From contig JAFNXT010000018.1 of NCBI GenBank assembly GCA_017378975.1, positions 1 through 5,836 on the forward strand: 5,836 nt of DNA. The letters are read 5' to 3'. The stretch comes from Oscillospiraceae bacterium (GTDB taxonomy: Bacteria > Bacillota > Clostridia > Oscillospirales > Oscillospiraceae). Below the pieces are notes generated by a model that saw only the letters and a program-made list of their open reading frames with translations, did not search any database and was not told the origin of the DNA. Positions 1 through 5,165 of this stretch are shown here, in pieces. The first letter of the stretch is position 1. The number at the start of each line of letters is the position of its first letter. Both the position numbers and the translations under genes were made by a program.

Positions 1-376
1 CCTTCGCCAGAAGGATCTGGATCTGGGGGGTATCCACGGTCACCTTAGCGGCCGCAGTATCATAGTAGAATTTTTGCGCGGCATCCGTGGAAGCCACTTC
101 CACGGTGTACTCCCCTGCGGCCATGGCCTTCTCCACGGACCCATCCTTACCGATGGGGATCATCGCCACCTGTTCCCCGTTCTGAAGGAACTTGACGATC
201 AGCTTCTCGGTATAGGGTGCGCCTACACCGTCGACCACAGTGACTTTATACGTCACTTCACCGTCACCGGCGGAAGTACTGGGTCCGTTGTCATCGGACT
301 TACAGGCGCACATCAGGAGCAGGCTCCCGATCATCAGCACGCACAGGAGCCACGCGCGGATCCTTTTGTTCATCAT
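1..376 (-). CDS. Small secreted lipoprotein with a beta-rich domain (3' end outside window)
   Basis: The first 125 residues are visible and the gene continues past the left edge. Residues 1-25 form a lipoprotein signal peptide: a basic start (MMNKRIR), a hydrophobic core at about 8-22, then the lipobox-like MCAC with Cys25 as the expected lipidated residue. Met at -3 and Cys at -2 are less usual than the Leu and Ala/Ser normally found there. A polar, Gly/Ser/Asp-rich linker (26-40) leads into alternating beta-type sequence (about 41-125; VTYKVTVVDG, GEYTVEV), which resembles a carboxypeptidase-regulatory-like or Cna-B-like fold; that fold call is inference. The start at 376 has AAGGAG at 385-390, 8 bases away; the adjacent Met at 373 is also possible. 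The gene lies 27 bases after the phosphate transporter stop with no visible promoter between, so it is probably co-transcribed and may act with the transporter at the outer face of the membrane. Its exact function is unknown. Confidence 0.8.
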   Translation of the reverse strand, partial: MMNKRIRAWLLCVLMIGSLLLMCACKSDDNGPSTSAGDGEVTYKVTVVDGVGAPYTEKLIVKFLQNGEQVAMIPIGKDGSVEKAMAAGEYTVEVASTDAAQKFYYDTAAAKVTVDTPQIQILLAK

Positions 377-403
377 GAATATAACTCCTTCCAATGGACC
401 CCA

Positions 404-2242
404 TCAGACGATGTCCTTCAGAGGCATGATATACTGCTGGCGGCGGCGGTCCTTCTCCGCAGCATAGGCCGCATCGTTGCCCGCATGGATCTGACGCAGA
501 TAATCGTAATGGTTCTGCAGGATCGCCTCATTATCTCTGGCCATCATCATGACGGCGATAGAGGAACACTGATCGGAGGCACGCTCCAGATAGGTCAGCA
601 CTTCCATGAACACCAGACCGGTCGCCACGGAACAGGTACCGTTCTTCAAGCGCTTGGTGTGGCGATCACGCAGGATCATGACCATATCGTCGATGACCTC
701 CTCCAAGGGCTCGATCGCCTTGGCGGCATGGTTATCGTCGTTGGCGAATGCATTGACCGTGATATCCAGGATCTCATTGACCGCGGCACAGATGACCTCC
801 AGCTCCTTCTTCGCCATATCGGAGAAGCAGGAATCCTCAGCCGTCAACCGCTGGCCAAGCTCCACCAGATTGGTGGCGTAGTCGCCGATACGCTCGAAGT
901 TGGGGACCGTCTGCATCAGCATATCCACCTGACGGTCATCCGCCTCAGACTCGACTACCTTGCTCAGACCGATCAGGAACCGGTCAGACTTATCAGCGAA
1001 AGCATCCAGGCAGTCCTCATCAGCCTCGATCTCAGGGAGCTGGGCCTCATCGTAGTCCACCAGCATCTTACAGCCCTTGGCGAAATTGACCCGGGCGATG
1101 GAACCCATATGGGCCACAGCCTTGGAGACCTCCGCCACAGCCACAGCGGGAGAGATATACAGACGCTCATCCAGCGTATGCAGCTCGGGATGACGCTGGG
1201 CCTTCTCCTTCTCGTCCTTCACCACAAGCATAGACAGCTTCACCATCATACCGGCAAAGGGGATCAGCACCACGGCAGTGACCAGATTGAAAATGGTCTG
1301 GAAATTGGCGATGCCACCGCTGTCAACGGTAGCGATCCAGAATTCCTTGCCGAACACAGCATTGCGCTCCAGGATGGTCATGACGACCATGAACAGGATG
1401 GTGCCGATGGTATTGAACGCGATATGTACCACACCGGTCCGCTTGGCATCCTTGGAAGAGCCGATGGAACAGACCATAGCAGTGGTGACACAGGTGCCAA
1501 GGTTGATGCCCATGATGATGGGATAGGCCATGGAGAACGTGACGACCGTAGCCGTCGGATCTGTAGCCGCCGCGGCGGCGGTAGCAGTCGCCACCGTCTG
1601 GAGCATACCGACGGTAGCAGAAGAGCTCTGCACGATCACCGTCAGCACAAGACCGAACAAGATACCAATGAAGGGATTGCCCAGCACCCCCAGGAAGGAT
1701 GCGAACACATCCGTACCGATCAGGGGCTTGACACCATCCGTCATCAGGTTCAGACCGATGAACAGCACACCGAAACCGATGCAGATATCACCGATGGGCT
1801 TGGACTTCTTGGATTTGATGAACATCAGCAGGATGATGCCGACCAGAAGTGCCACAGGGGCCAGCGTATCGGTATCGAACAACCACAGGAACCAGTTGTC
1901 ACCGGCCTCGATGGAACCCAAACGGATGATCTGAGCGGTGACCGTCGTACCGATATTGGCACCCATGACGATGGAAACGGCCTGCTTCAGGTTCAGCACA
2001 CCGGCACCGATCAGGGCCACCGTCAGAACGATGGTAGCCGTAGAGCTCTGGATGACTGCGGTGACCAGCGCACCGGTCAGCACACCAAGGACGACATTGC
2101 CCGTGACCTTTTCCAAAACACGCTTCAAAGCGGCACCGGAGCTGTTCTTCAGACCGTCGCCCATGACCTCGATACCATAGAGGAACATGGCCAAGCCGCC
2201 CAACAGCTGGATCAGAGCGCTGACGATATCCATAGTACTCAT
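404..2242 (-). CDS. Na+/phosphate cotransporter family protein with C-terminal PhoU-like domain
   Basis: A 612-residue membrane protein of the PF02690 (Na/Pi cotransporter, NptA/SLC34-like) family, expected to import inorganic phosphate with sodium. The transport domain (about 1-345) shows the inverted repeat typical of the family: QSSTAT at 65-70 followed by GANIGTT at 94-100, then QSSSAT at 205-210 followed by GINLGTC at 245-251. It has roughly eight or nine hydrophobic segments. A charged linker (about 342-360) leads into a cytoplasmic helical PhoU-like domain (about 365-590) with two metal-binding-type motifs, FERIGD (449-454) and YLERASD (551-557). This fusion is common in bacterial members, where the PhoU part is thought to regulate transport. 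An Ala/Thr-rich stretch (217-232) follows the second QSS motif. The start at 2242 has AGGAG at 2250-2254, 7 bases upstream; Met4 would be too far. Phosphate as the substrate comes from the family, not from direct evidence. Confidence 0.93.
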   Translation of the reverse strand: MSTMDIVSALIQLLGGLAMFLYGIEVMGDGLKNSSGAALKRVLEKVTGNVVLGVLTGALVTAVIQSSTATIVLTVALIGAGVLNLKQAVSIVMGANIGTTVTAQIIRLGSIEAGDNWFLWLFDTDTLAPVALLVGIILLMFIKSKKSKPIGDICIGFGVLFIGLNLMTDGVKPLIGTDVFASFLGVLGNPFIGILFGLVLTVIVQSSSATVGMLQTVATATAAAAATDPTATVVTFSMAYPIIMGINLGTCVTTAMVCSIGSSKDAKRTGVVHIAFNTIGTILFMVVMTILERNAVFGKEFWIATVDSGGIANFQTIFNLVTAVVLIPFAGMMVKLSMLVVKDEKEKAQRHPELHTLDERLYISPAVAVAEVSKAVAHMGSIARVNFAKGCKMLVDYDEAQLPEIEADEDCLDAFADKSDRFLIGLSKVVESEADDRQVDMLMQTVPNFERIGDYATNLVELGQRLTAEDSCFSDMAKKELEVICAAVNEILDITVNAFANDDNHAAKAIEPLEEVIDDMVMILRDRHTKRLKNGTCSVATGLVFMEVLTYLERASDQCSSIAVMMMARDNEAILQNHYDYLRQIHAGNDAAYAAEKDRRRQQYIMPLKDIV

Positions 2243-2273
2243 ATCGCAACTCCTATTATGTATTTAGTGTAGC

Positions 2274-2290
2274 GCCCATCATATGAGGGC
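2274..2290. repeat. Imperfect palindrome in the transporter leader
   Basis: GCCC, one unpaired A, the perfect palindrome TCATATGA, then GGGC. Apart from the single extra base, both arms match over eight positions. It sits where transcription from the TATAAT at 2298-2303 should begin, so it could be an operator or a short 5' stem-loop. Function is inference. Confidence 0.5.
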
Positions 2291-2297
2291 TGTGTAG

Positions 2298-2326
2298 ATT
2301 ATACGAAAATTTTTTGAAAATGTATA
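2298..2326 (-). promoter_or_regulatory. Sigma-A-type promoter of the transporter-lipoprotein operon
   Basis: On the minus strand the sequence reads TATACA (2321-2326, four of six matches to TTGACA), a 17-base spacer, then a perfect TATAAT (2298-2303). Transcription should begin near 2291, giving a leader of about 49 bases. The spacer is A/T-rich and holds TTTTC twice in the same orientation, 11 bases apart. No clear intrinsic terminator for dut lies upstream, so read-through from nrdG-dut is also possible. Confidence 0.65.
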
Positions 2327-2360
2327 GTCTTAAAATCACAATTTTTTTCTGATAGCCGGA

Positions 2361-2801
2361 TCACTTCCCAGTGGAGCCGAAACCGCCGACACCACGCTCA
2401 GAATCCGTCAGCGCCTCAACCTCCACATAAGGCGGTGTGAACACCGGAGCGATCACCATCTGGGCGATCCTTTCCCCATGCTCCACGGTCTGAGGTACTG
2501 CGCTGTGATTATGCAGGACCACCACCACTTCTCCCCTGTAATCGCTGTCTACCACACCTACCTTATTGGCAGGCGCAAGGCCACGCTTGCAGGCCAGACC
2601 TGACCGGGCATAGATCAGCCCCGCGCACCCTGCCGGGACTTCCATGGCGATGCCGGTCCCGATCCAGCCGCTTTCTCCCGGCCCGATCGTCACCGGCTCC
2701 GAAAGACAGGCGTATAGATCCGCCCCGGCCGCCGCCGCACTACCATAGGTGGGCAGCTTCGCCTTCGGATCCAGCCTTTTCACTCTGATATGTCCCATCA
2801 T
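2361..2801 (-). CDS. dut: dUTP diphosphatase (dUTPase)
   Basis: Hydrolyses dUTP to dUMP and pyrophosphate, which keeps uracil out of DNA and supplies dUMP for thymidylate synthesis. The 146-residue protein has the normal length for a homotrimeric cellular dUTPase, and all five motifs are present in order: GADLYA (26-31), ARSGLA (65-70), GVVDSDYRGE (82-91), GERIAQ (109-114) and the flexible C-terminal GVGGFGSTG (137-145). By comparison with the E. coli enzyme, Asp85 is the catalytic residue and Tyr88 the residue stacking on the nucleotide. Three consecutive ATG codons (2804, 2801, 2798) are possible starts. The ribosome site AAGGAG at 2808-2813 is 3, 6 and 9 bases from them, so 2801 is chosen and 2798 is nearly as likely. 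The gene overlaps the nrdG stop, so the two are co-transcribed and probably translationally coupled. Confidence 0.96.
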   Translation of the reverse strand: MMGHIRVKRLDPKAKLPTYGSAAAAGADLYACLSEPVTIGPGESGWIGTGIAMEVPAGCAGLIYARSGLACKRGLAPANKVGVVDSDYRGEVVVVLHNHSAVPQTVEHGERIAQMVIAPVFTPPYVEVEALTDSERGVGGFGSTGK

Positions 2802-2813
2802 CATACGCTCCTT
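2798..2813 (-). promoter_or_regulatory. Ribosome site and stop/start overlap linking nrdG to dut
   Basis: AAGGAG (2808-2813) lies inside the end of nrdG, followed by ATGATGATG, in which the nrdG stop TGA (2803-2801) is embedded. A ribosome ending nrdG can restart on dut with almost no movement, which favours coupled translation. The spacing argues against the first ATG (3 bases) and for the second or third (6 or 9). Confidence 0.75.
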
Positions 2814-3334
2814 CCATCTTCCCAAAGGACCACCGTCCCCTGTCGGACCGACGCCGGAACGTCGATCAGTCTTTGATTATCTGAACCCCGGAACCGCAGA
2901 GAAAGGTTTTTCCTCGCTTCCACGAAGGGACCGTCCACCAACACATCCAAATAAGACAGGAATTCCCTCGTCACATCCGGATCTCCCAACTTCCCCGGCA
3001 GGATATCCCGGTCGAAGAGATACCCGGAGAATGCCCAAATACTCTTTTCGGGATACTTCTCCTTCACCCGGCGAAGGAGACCTACCAAAGCCGGCTGGTT
3101 CTGGGGCTCAAAGGGTTCTCCACCCAAAAGGGTCAACCCTCGGATATAGTCCGGAGCCATGAGCCCAAGGATCTGGTCCTCCGTCTCCTTGGTGAATGGC
3201 TCTCCGTAGCCGAAATCCCAGGCCACTTCGTTGAAACACCCCTTGCACCGATGGGTACAACCCGAAACGAACAGGCTCACCCGGACTCCCGGCCCGTTGG
3301 CGATGTCACAGTTTTTGATCGTTGCGAAATTCAT
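2801..3334 (-). CDS. nrdG: Anaerobic ribonucleoside-triphosphate reductase activating protein
   Basis: A radical SAM activase of 177 residues that places the glycyl radical on class III ribonucleotide reductase (NrdD), enabling dNTP synthesis without oxygen. Near the N-terminus it has the CX3CX2C iron-sulphur motif (CTHRCKGC, Cys26, Cys30, Cys33), preceded by NGPGVRVSLFVSGC as is typical of NrdG. GGEP at 71-74 is the usual SAM-contacting motif. The C-terminal VDGPFVEARKNLSLRFRG and NQRLIDV segments are also characteristic of NrdG and separate it from generic short radical SAM proteins. The start at 3334 is preferred: GGAGG at 3340-3344 is 5 bases upstream and the family N-terminus begins at MNFATIKNCD. 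A GTG at 3361 would add nine non-conserved residues and lies at the predicted transcription start. It is the first gene of its transcript, with dut overlapping downstream. Its partner nrdD is not in the window and not directly upstream, where a divergent gene begins. Confidence 0.95.
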   Translation of the reverse strand: MNFATIKNCDIANGPGVRVSLFVSGCTHRCKGCFNEVAWDFGYGEPFTKETEDQILGLMAPDYIRGLTLLGGEPFEPQNQPALVGLLRRVKEKYPEKSIWAFSGYLFDRDILPGKLGDPDVTREFLSYLDVLVDGPFVEARKNLSLRFRGSDNQRLIDVPASVRQGTVVLWEDGRSV

Positions 3335-3357
3335 AAGGACCTCCAAACGGTTCGACT

Positions 3358-3373
3358 TCACTATACATTATAT
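3358..3373 (-). promoter_or_regulatory. Possible degenerate NrdR-like box over the nrdG -10
   Basis: The minus-strand bases read ATATAATGTATAGTGA. Compared with the known NrdR box pattern (acaCwAtATaTwGtgt), 12 of 16 positions fit and the right half (TATAGTG) fits well, but the left half is poor. I see no second box at the usual spacing of about 31 bases. It overlaps the -10 element, where such a repressor would act, but A/T-rich promoter sequence could give this by chance. Confidence 0.2.
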
Positions 3374-3394
3374 CACATTCGTTCCGATCGTAAA
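3367..3394 (-). promoter_or_regulatory. Promoter of nrdG-dut, extended -10 type
   Basis: On the minus strand: TTTACG (3389-3394, four of six matches to TTGACA), a 16-base spacer, and TATAAT (3367-3372) preceded by TGA, forming an extended -10. Transcription would begin near 3360, giving a leader of about 26 bases that carries the GGAGG ribosome site. Its -35 lies only 18 bases from the -35 of the divergent promoter. Confidence 0.7.
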
Positions 3395-3412
3395 TAGCCA
3401 CTTCCATGGGGC

Positions 3413-3440
3413 TTGCATTTTTTTCGAACAAGGGTATAAT
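3413..3440 (+). promoter_or_regulatory. Promoter of the TIGR04255-peptidase operon
   Basis: TTGCAT (3413-3418), a 16-base spacer and a perfect TATAAT (3435-3440). Transcription would begin near 3447, leaving a leader of about 33 bases that contains AAAGAGGG (3465-3472), 7 bases before the ATG at 3480. It is back-to-back with the nrdG promoter. Confidence 0.7.
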
Positions 3441-3479
3441 GGGAAGCATATGATATATGATAAGAAAGAGGGATCATCC

Positions 3480-4265
3480 ATGTTTTCTCAAGACCCCCGC
3501 TGTATCTACCGGAGGAGCCAGACCGGCGAAGTGATCTGCCAGCTTCGGTTCCCCGAGATCCTGACGATCGGAGCGAACCTTCCGGTCCAGTTCCAGGAGG
3601 CGATCCGCTCCGAATTCCCCCAGTATGCTGCCCGTAAGGAAGCCCCGGCTCCCAAGCTCACCGGTGCCCCCGGCAACTTCCGGCTGGAGGAGCAGGAGCA
3701 GACGATCAACTATCAGTTCGTTTCGGCAGACGGCTTCTGGCGTGTGAATCTGACCAGTCGGTTCATTTCCCTGTCCTGTGCCCGTTACACCTGCTGGGAG
3801 GACTTCGCGGACAAGCTGGACAAGCCCCTGGCCGCCTTCATCAAGATCTACAAGCCGGCCTATTTCGAGCGTGTTGGCCTGCGCTATCTGAACTTCATCT
3901 CCCGTAAGGCCCTGTCTCTGGAAGGCACCCCCTTCTCCGACCTGATCGCGCCTGCCTATCTTGGCCTTCTGGCGGAGGAGGATGTGGCCGATAACATGGT
4001 CAACCGTTGCACCGTGGAAGCCGAGATGAACATCCGCGGAGGCTGTAAGGCCAAGATCCACGCCGGTCCCGGCATGGTCAAGCGGAACGGTCAGCAGGAC
4101 GAAGAGATCAAATTCATCTTCGATCAGGACCTGTTCATGCCCGGAAAAGTCCCGGTGAATATGTCCGCCGGTGCGCTCCAGACCCTCCACAATCAGGCAT
4201 GGAGCATCTTCCGGGGGGCGATCACCTATACGCTCCATGAGGCCATGGGCCCCACCGATATCTGA
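3480..4265 (+). CDS. TIGR04255 family protein, function unknown
   Basis: A 261-residue soluble protein with no signal peptide or membrane segment. From memory it matches the pattern of the sporadically distributed TIGR04255 family: an N-terminal stretch in which FPEILTIG leads into LPVQFQEAIRSEFPQY (24-49), a central strand pair with ISLSCARYTCWEDF (96-109), the hallmark RVGLRYLNFIS (131-141), an acidic FDQDLF (214-219) and a C-terminal helix ending LHEAMGP (252-258). The biochemical role of the family is not established, and I can name no catalytic residues. An in-frame ATG at 3450 lies almost on the predicted transcription start without a ribosome site, so 3480 is chosen (AAAGAGGG at 3465-3472). 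The zinc peptidase follows after 13 bases, so the two are almost certainly co-transcribed. Base composition resembles the neighbours, with no sign of recent transfer. Confidence 0.8.
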   Translation: MFSQDPRCIYRRSQTGEVICQLRFPEILTIGANLPVQFQEAIRSEFPQYAARKEAPAPKLTGAPGNFRLEEQEQTINYQFVSADGFWRVNLTSRFISLSCARYTCWEDFADKLDKPLAAFIKIYKPAYFERVGLRYLNFISRKALSLEGTPFSDLIAPAYLGLLAEEDVADNMVNRCTVEAEMNIRGGCKAKIHAGPGMVKRNGQQDEEIKFIFDQDLFMPGKVPVNMSAGALQTLHNQAWSIFRGAITYTLHEAMGPTDI

Positions 4266-4278
4266 TCAGGAGGTCATC

Positions 4279-4989
4279 ATGTATTTCTACGGTTTCGATA
4301 CCTATTATCTGCTTTTGGTCCTCCCCTGTGTGATCCTGTCCCTTTGGGCAAGTTCCAGCGTCAAAAGCACCTTCCGGAAATATTCCGGGCAGCTTTCTGT
4401 CCGCCATATCACCGGTGCCGACGCCGCCCGACGGGTCCTCAGCGCCAACGGTGTACACGATGTGCGGATCGAGCGTGTGGCAGGCGACCTGACCGACCAT
4501 TACGATCCCTCGGCCAACGTGATCCGGCTTTCCAATGCCGTCTATGATTCCACCTCCACCGCCGCGATCGGTGTGGCCTGCCACGAAGCCGGTCATGCGG
4601 TCCAGTACGCCCAGAGCTATGCCCCCATCAAGATCCGCGCCGCTATCATCCCGGTGACCAACATCGGCTCCAAGCTGGCCATGCCCCTGATCATGCTGGG
4701 TGTGGTCCTGACCTTCCTCGGTTCCATGTCTTACCTGTTCATCTATCTTGGCATCATCGCCTTCAGTCTTTCTCTGGTGTTCCAGCTGGTGACCCTTCCT
4801 GTGGAGTTCAACGCCAGCCGCCGTGCCATGGAGGCGATCGAACGTGCCGAGATCCTCACCGCGGAAGAGCGCAAAGGAGCCCGTAAGACCCTGACCGCCG
4901 CCGCCATGACCTATGTGGCCGCCACGGCCGTGGCTCTGGCCCAGCTCCTGCGACTGATCATGATCTTCGGCAGACGCCGCCGTGACTGA
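4279..4989 (+). CDS. Membrane zinc metallopeptidase, YugP family
   Basis: A 236-residue integral membrane protein of the PF04298 (Zn_peptidase_2, B. subtilis YugP-like) family, close to the family length. Residues 8-24 form an N-terminal membrane segment. The family motif LTDHYDP is at 71-77. The zincin signature HEAGH is at 102-106: His102 and His106 should bind zinc, with Glu103 as catalytic base. Glu176 in LPVEFNASRRA (173-183) is the probable third zinc ligand. Further membrane segments lie at about 121-145, 149-171 and 207-229, and the protein ends in a basic tail (GRRRRD). The catalytic motif falls between membrane segments 1 and 2. AGGAGG at 4268-4273, 5 bases before the ATG, decides the start. 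It is the second gene of the operon and is followed seven bases later by a terminator. The physiological substrate is not known; a role in membrane protein turnover is inference. Confidence 0.93.
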   Translation: MYFYGFDTYYLLLVLPCVILSLWASSSVKSTFRKYSGQLSVRHITGADAARRVLSANGVHDVRIERVAGDLTDHYDPSANVIRLSNAVYDSTSTAAIGVACHEAGHAVQYAQSYAPIKIRAAIIPVTNIGSKLAMPLIMLGVVLTFLGSMSYLFIYLGIIAFSLSLVFQLVTLPVEFNASRRAMEAIERAEILTAEERKGARKTLTAAAMTYVAATAVALAQLLRLIMIFGRRRRD

Positions 4990-4995
4990 ACTTCA

Positions 4996-5028
4996 CCGCC
5001 CCGGACTTGACAGCCGGGGCGGTTTTTT
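4996..5028 (+). terminator. Strong rho-independent terminator of the TIGR04255-peptidase operon
   Basis: A perfect 9-bp GC-rich stem, CCGCCCCGG (4996-5004) pairing with CCGGGGCGG (5014-5022), with a 9-base loop and six T residues (5023-5028). It begins seven bases after the peptidase stop codon. The T-run is on the plus strand only, so it acts in that direction. Confidence 0.95.
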
Positions 5029-5064
5029 GTCATCGCGAGGAGGGCTCCGCCCGACGCGGCGATC
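5029..5064. repeat. Short palindromic dispersed-type repeat (partial element)
   Basis: GTCATCGCGAGGAGGGC and then GCCCGACGCGGCGATC resemble the palindromic intergenic element often seen as GTCATTGCGAGG...GACGCGGCAATC in many bacterial genomes; this recognition is from memory. ATCGC (5032-5036) pairs with GCGAT (5059-5063), and GGGC (5042-5045) pairs with GCCC (5049-5052) around a 3-base loop, with a mismatched interior. It abuts the T-run of the terminator. Only one end of the usual longer element seems present. Confidence 0.6.
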
Positions 5065-5074
5065 CCCCCTATCT

Positions 5075-5102
5075 TATCGAACCGGCTTCCGCTCGTTCGA
5101 TA
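5075..5102. repeat. Hairpin just upstream of the -35 box
   Basis: TATCGAAC (5075-5082) is the exact reverse complement of GTTCGATA (5095-5102). Inside, CGG (5083-5085) can pair with CCG (5089-5091), giving a stem of 8 plus 3 bp with a 3-base bulge. No T-run follows in either direction, so it is not a typical terminator. It ends one base before the TTGACA of the next promoter and could be an operator, or the distal part of the preceding repeat element. Confidence 0.6.
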
Positions 5103-5103
5103 C

Positions 5104-5132
5104 TTGACAGCCAAGGCGCTTTCTGATAGTAT
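5104..5132 (+). promoter_or_regulatory. Near-consensus promoter of the methionine gamma-lyase family gene
   Basis: A perfect TTGACA (5104-5109), a 17-base spacer, and TAGTAT (5127-5132, five of six matches to TATAAT) preceded by TGA, forming an extended -10. Transcription should begin near 5139, leaving a leader of about 27 bases. This is the strongest-looking promoter in the window. Confidence 0.85.
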
Positions 5133-5165
5133 CTTGAAAGTTAAAACATACGAAGAGGGATAGAT

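Noticed and set aside
74..2272. A very long plus-strand open frame (732 codons) rich in His, Asp, Gln and Gly
   Set aside because: It is the antisense shadow of the phosphate transporter and lipoprotein. Their strong C/G third-position bias removes stops from the opposite strand. It has no ribosome site and its composition is unlike a real protein, while the minus-strand reading has clear family motifs.
2341..2375. A possible terminator after dut (TGAT...ATCA next to a homopolymer run)
   Set aside because: The stem is only 4 bp and on the dut strand it is followed by A residues rather than T, so it does not meet the pattern of an intrinsic terminator.
2749..3162. A plus-strand open frame across dut and nrdG
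   Set aside because: It overlaps two well-recognised minus-strand genes, is Pro/Arg/Ser-rich, and has no ribosome site.
3450..3479. An upstream ATG as start of the TIGR04255 gene
   Set aside because: It lies about 3 bases from the predicted transcription start and 10 bases from the -10 box, with no ribosome site; the ATG at 3480 has a well-placed AAAGAGGG.
3474..4238. A 254-codon minus-strand open frame opposite the TIGR04255 gene
   Set aside because: It is antisense to a gene with its own promoter, ribosome site and family motifs, has no recognisable domain, and its composition is typical of a shadow frame.
4911..5114. A minus-strand open frame of 67 codons covering the terminator and repeat
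   Set aside because: It reads through the terminator stem and the palindromic repeat and into the peptidase gene; dispersed repeats of this kind often give such false small frames.
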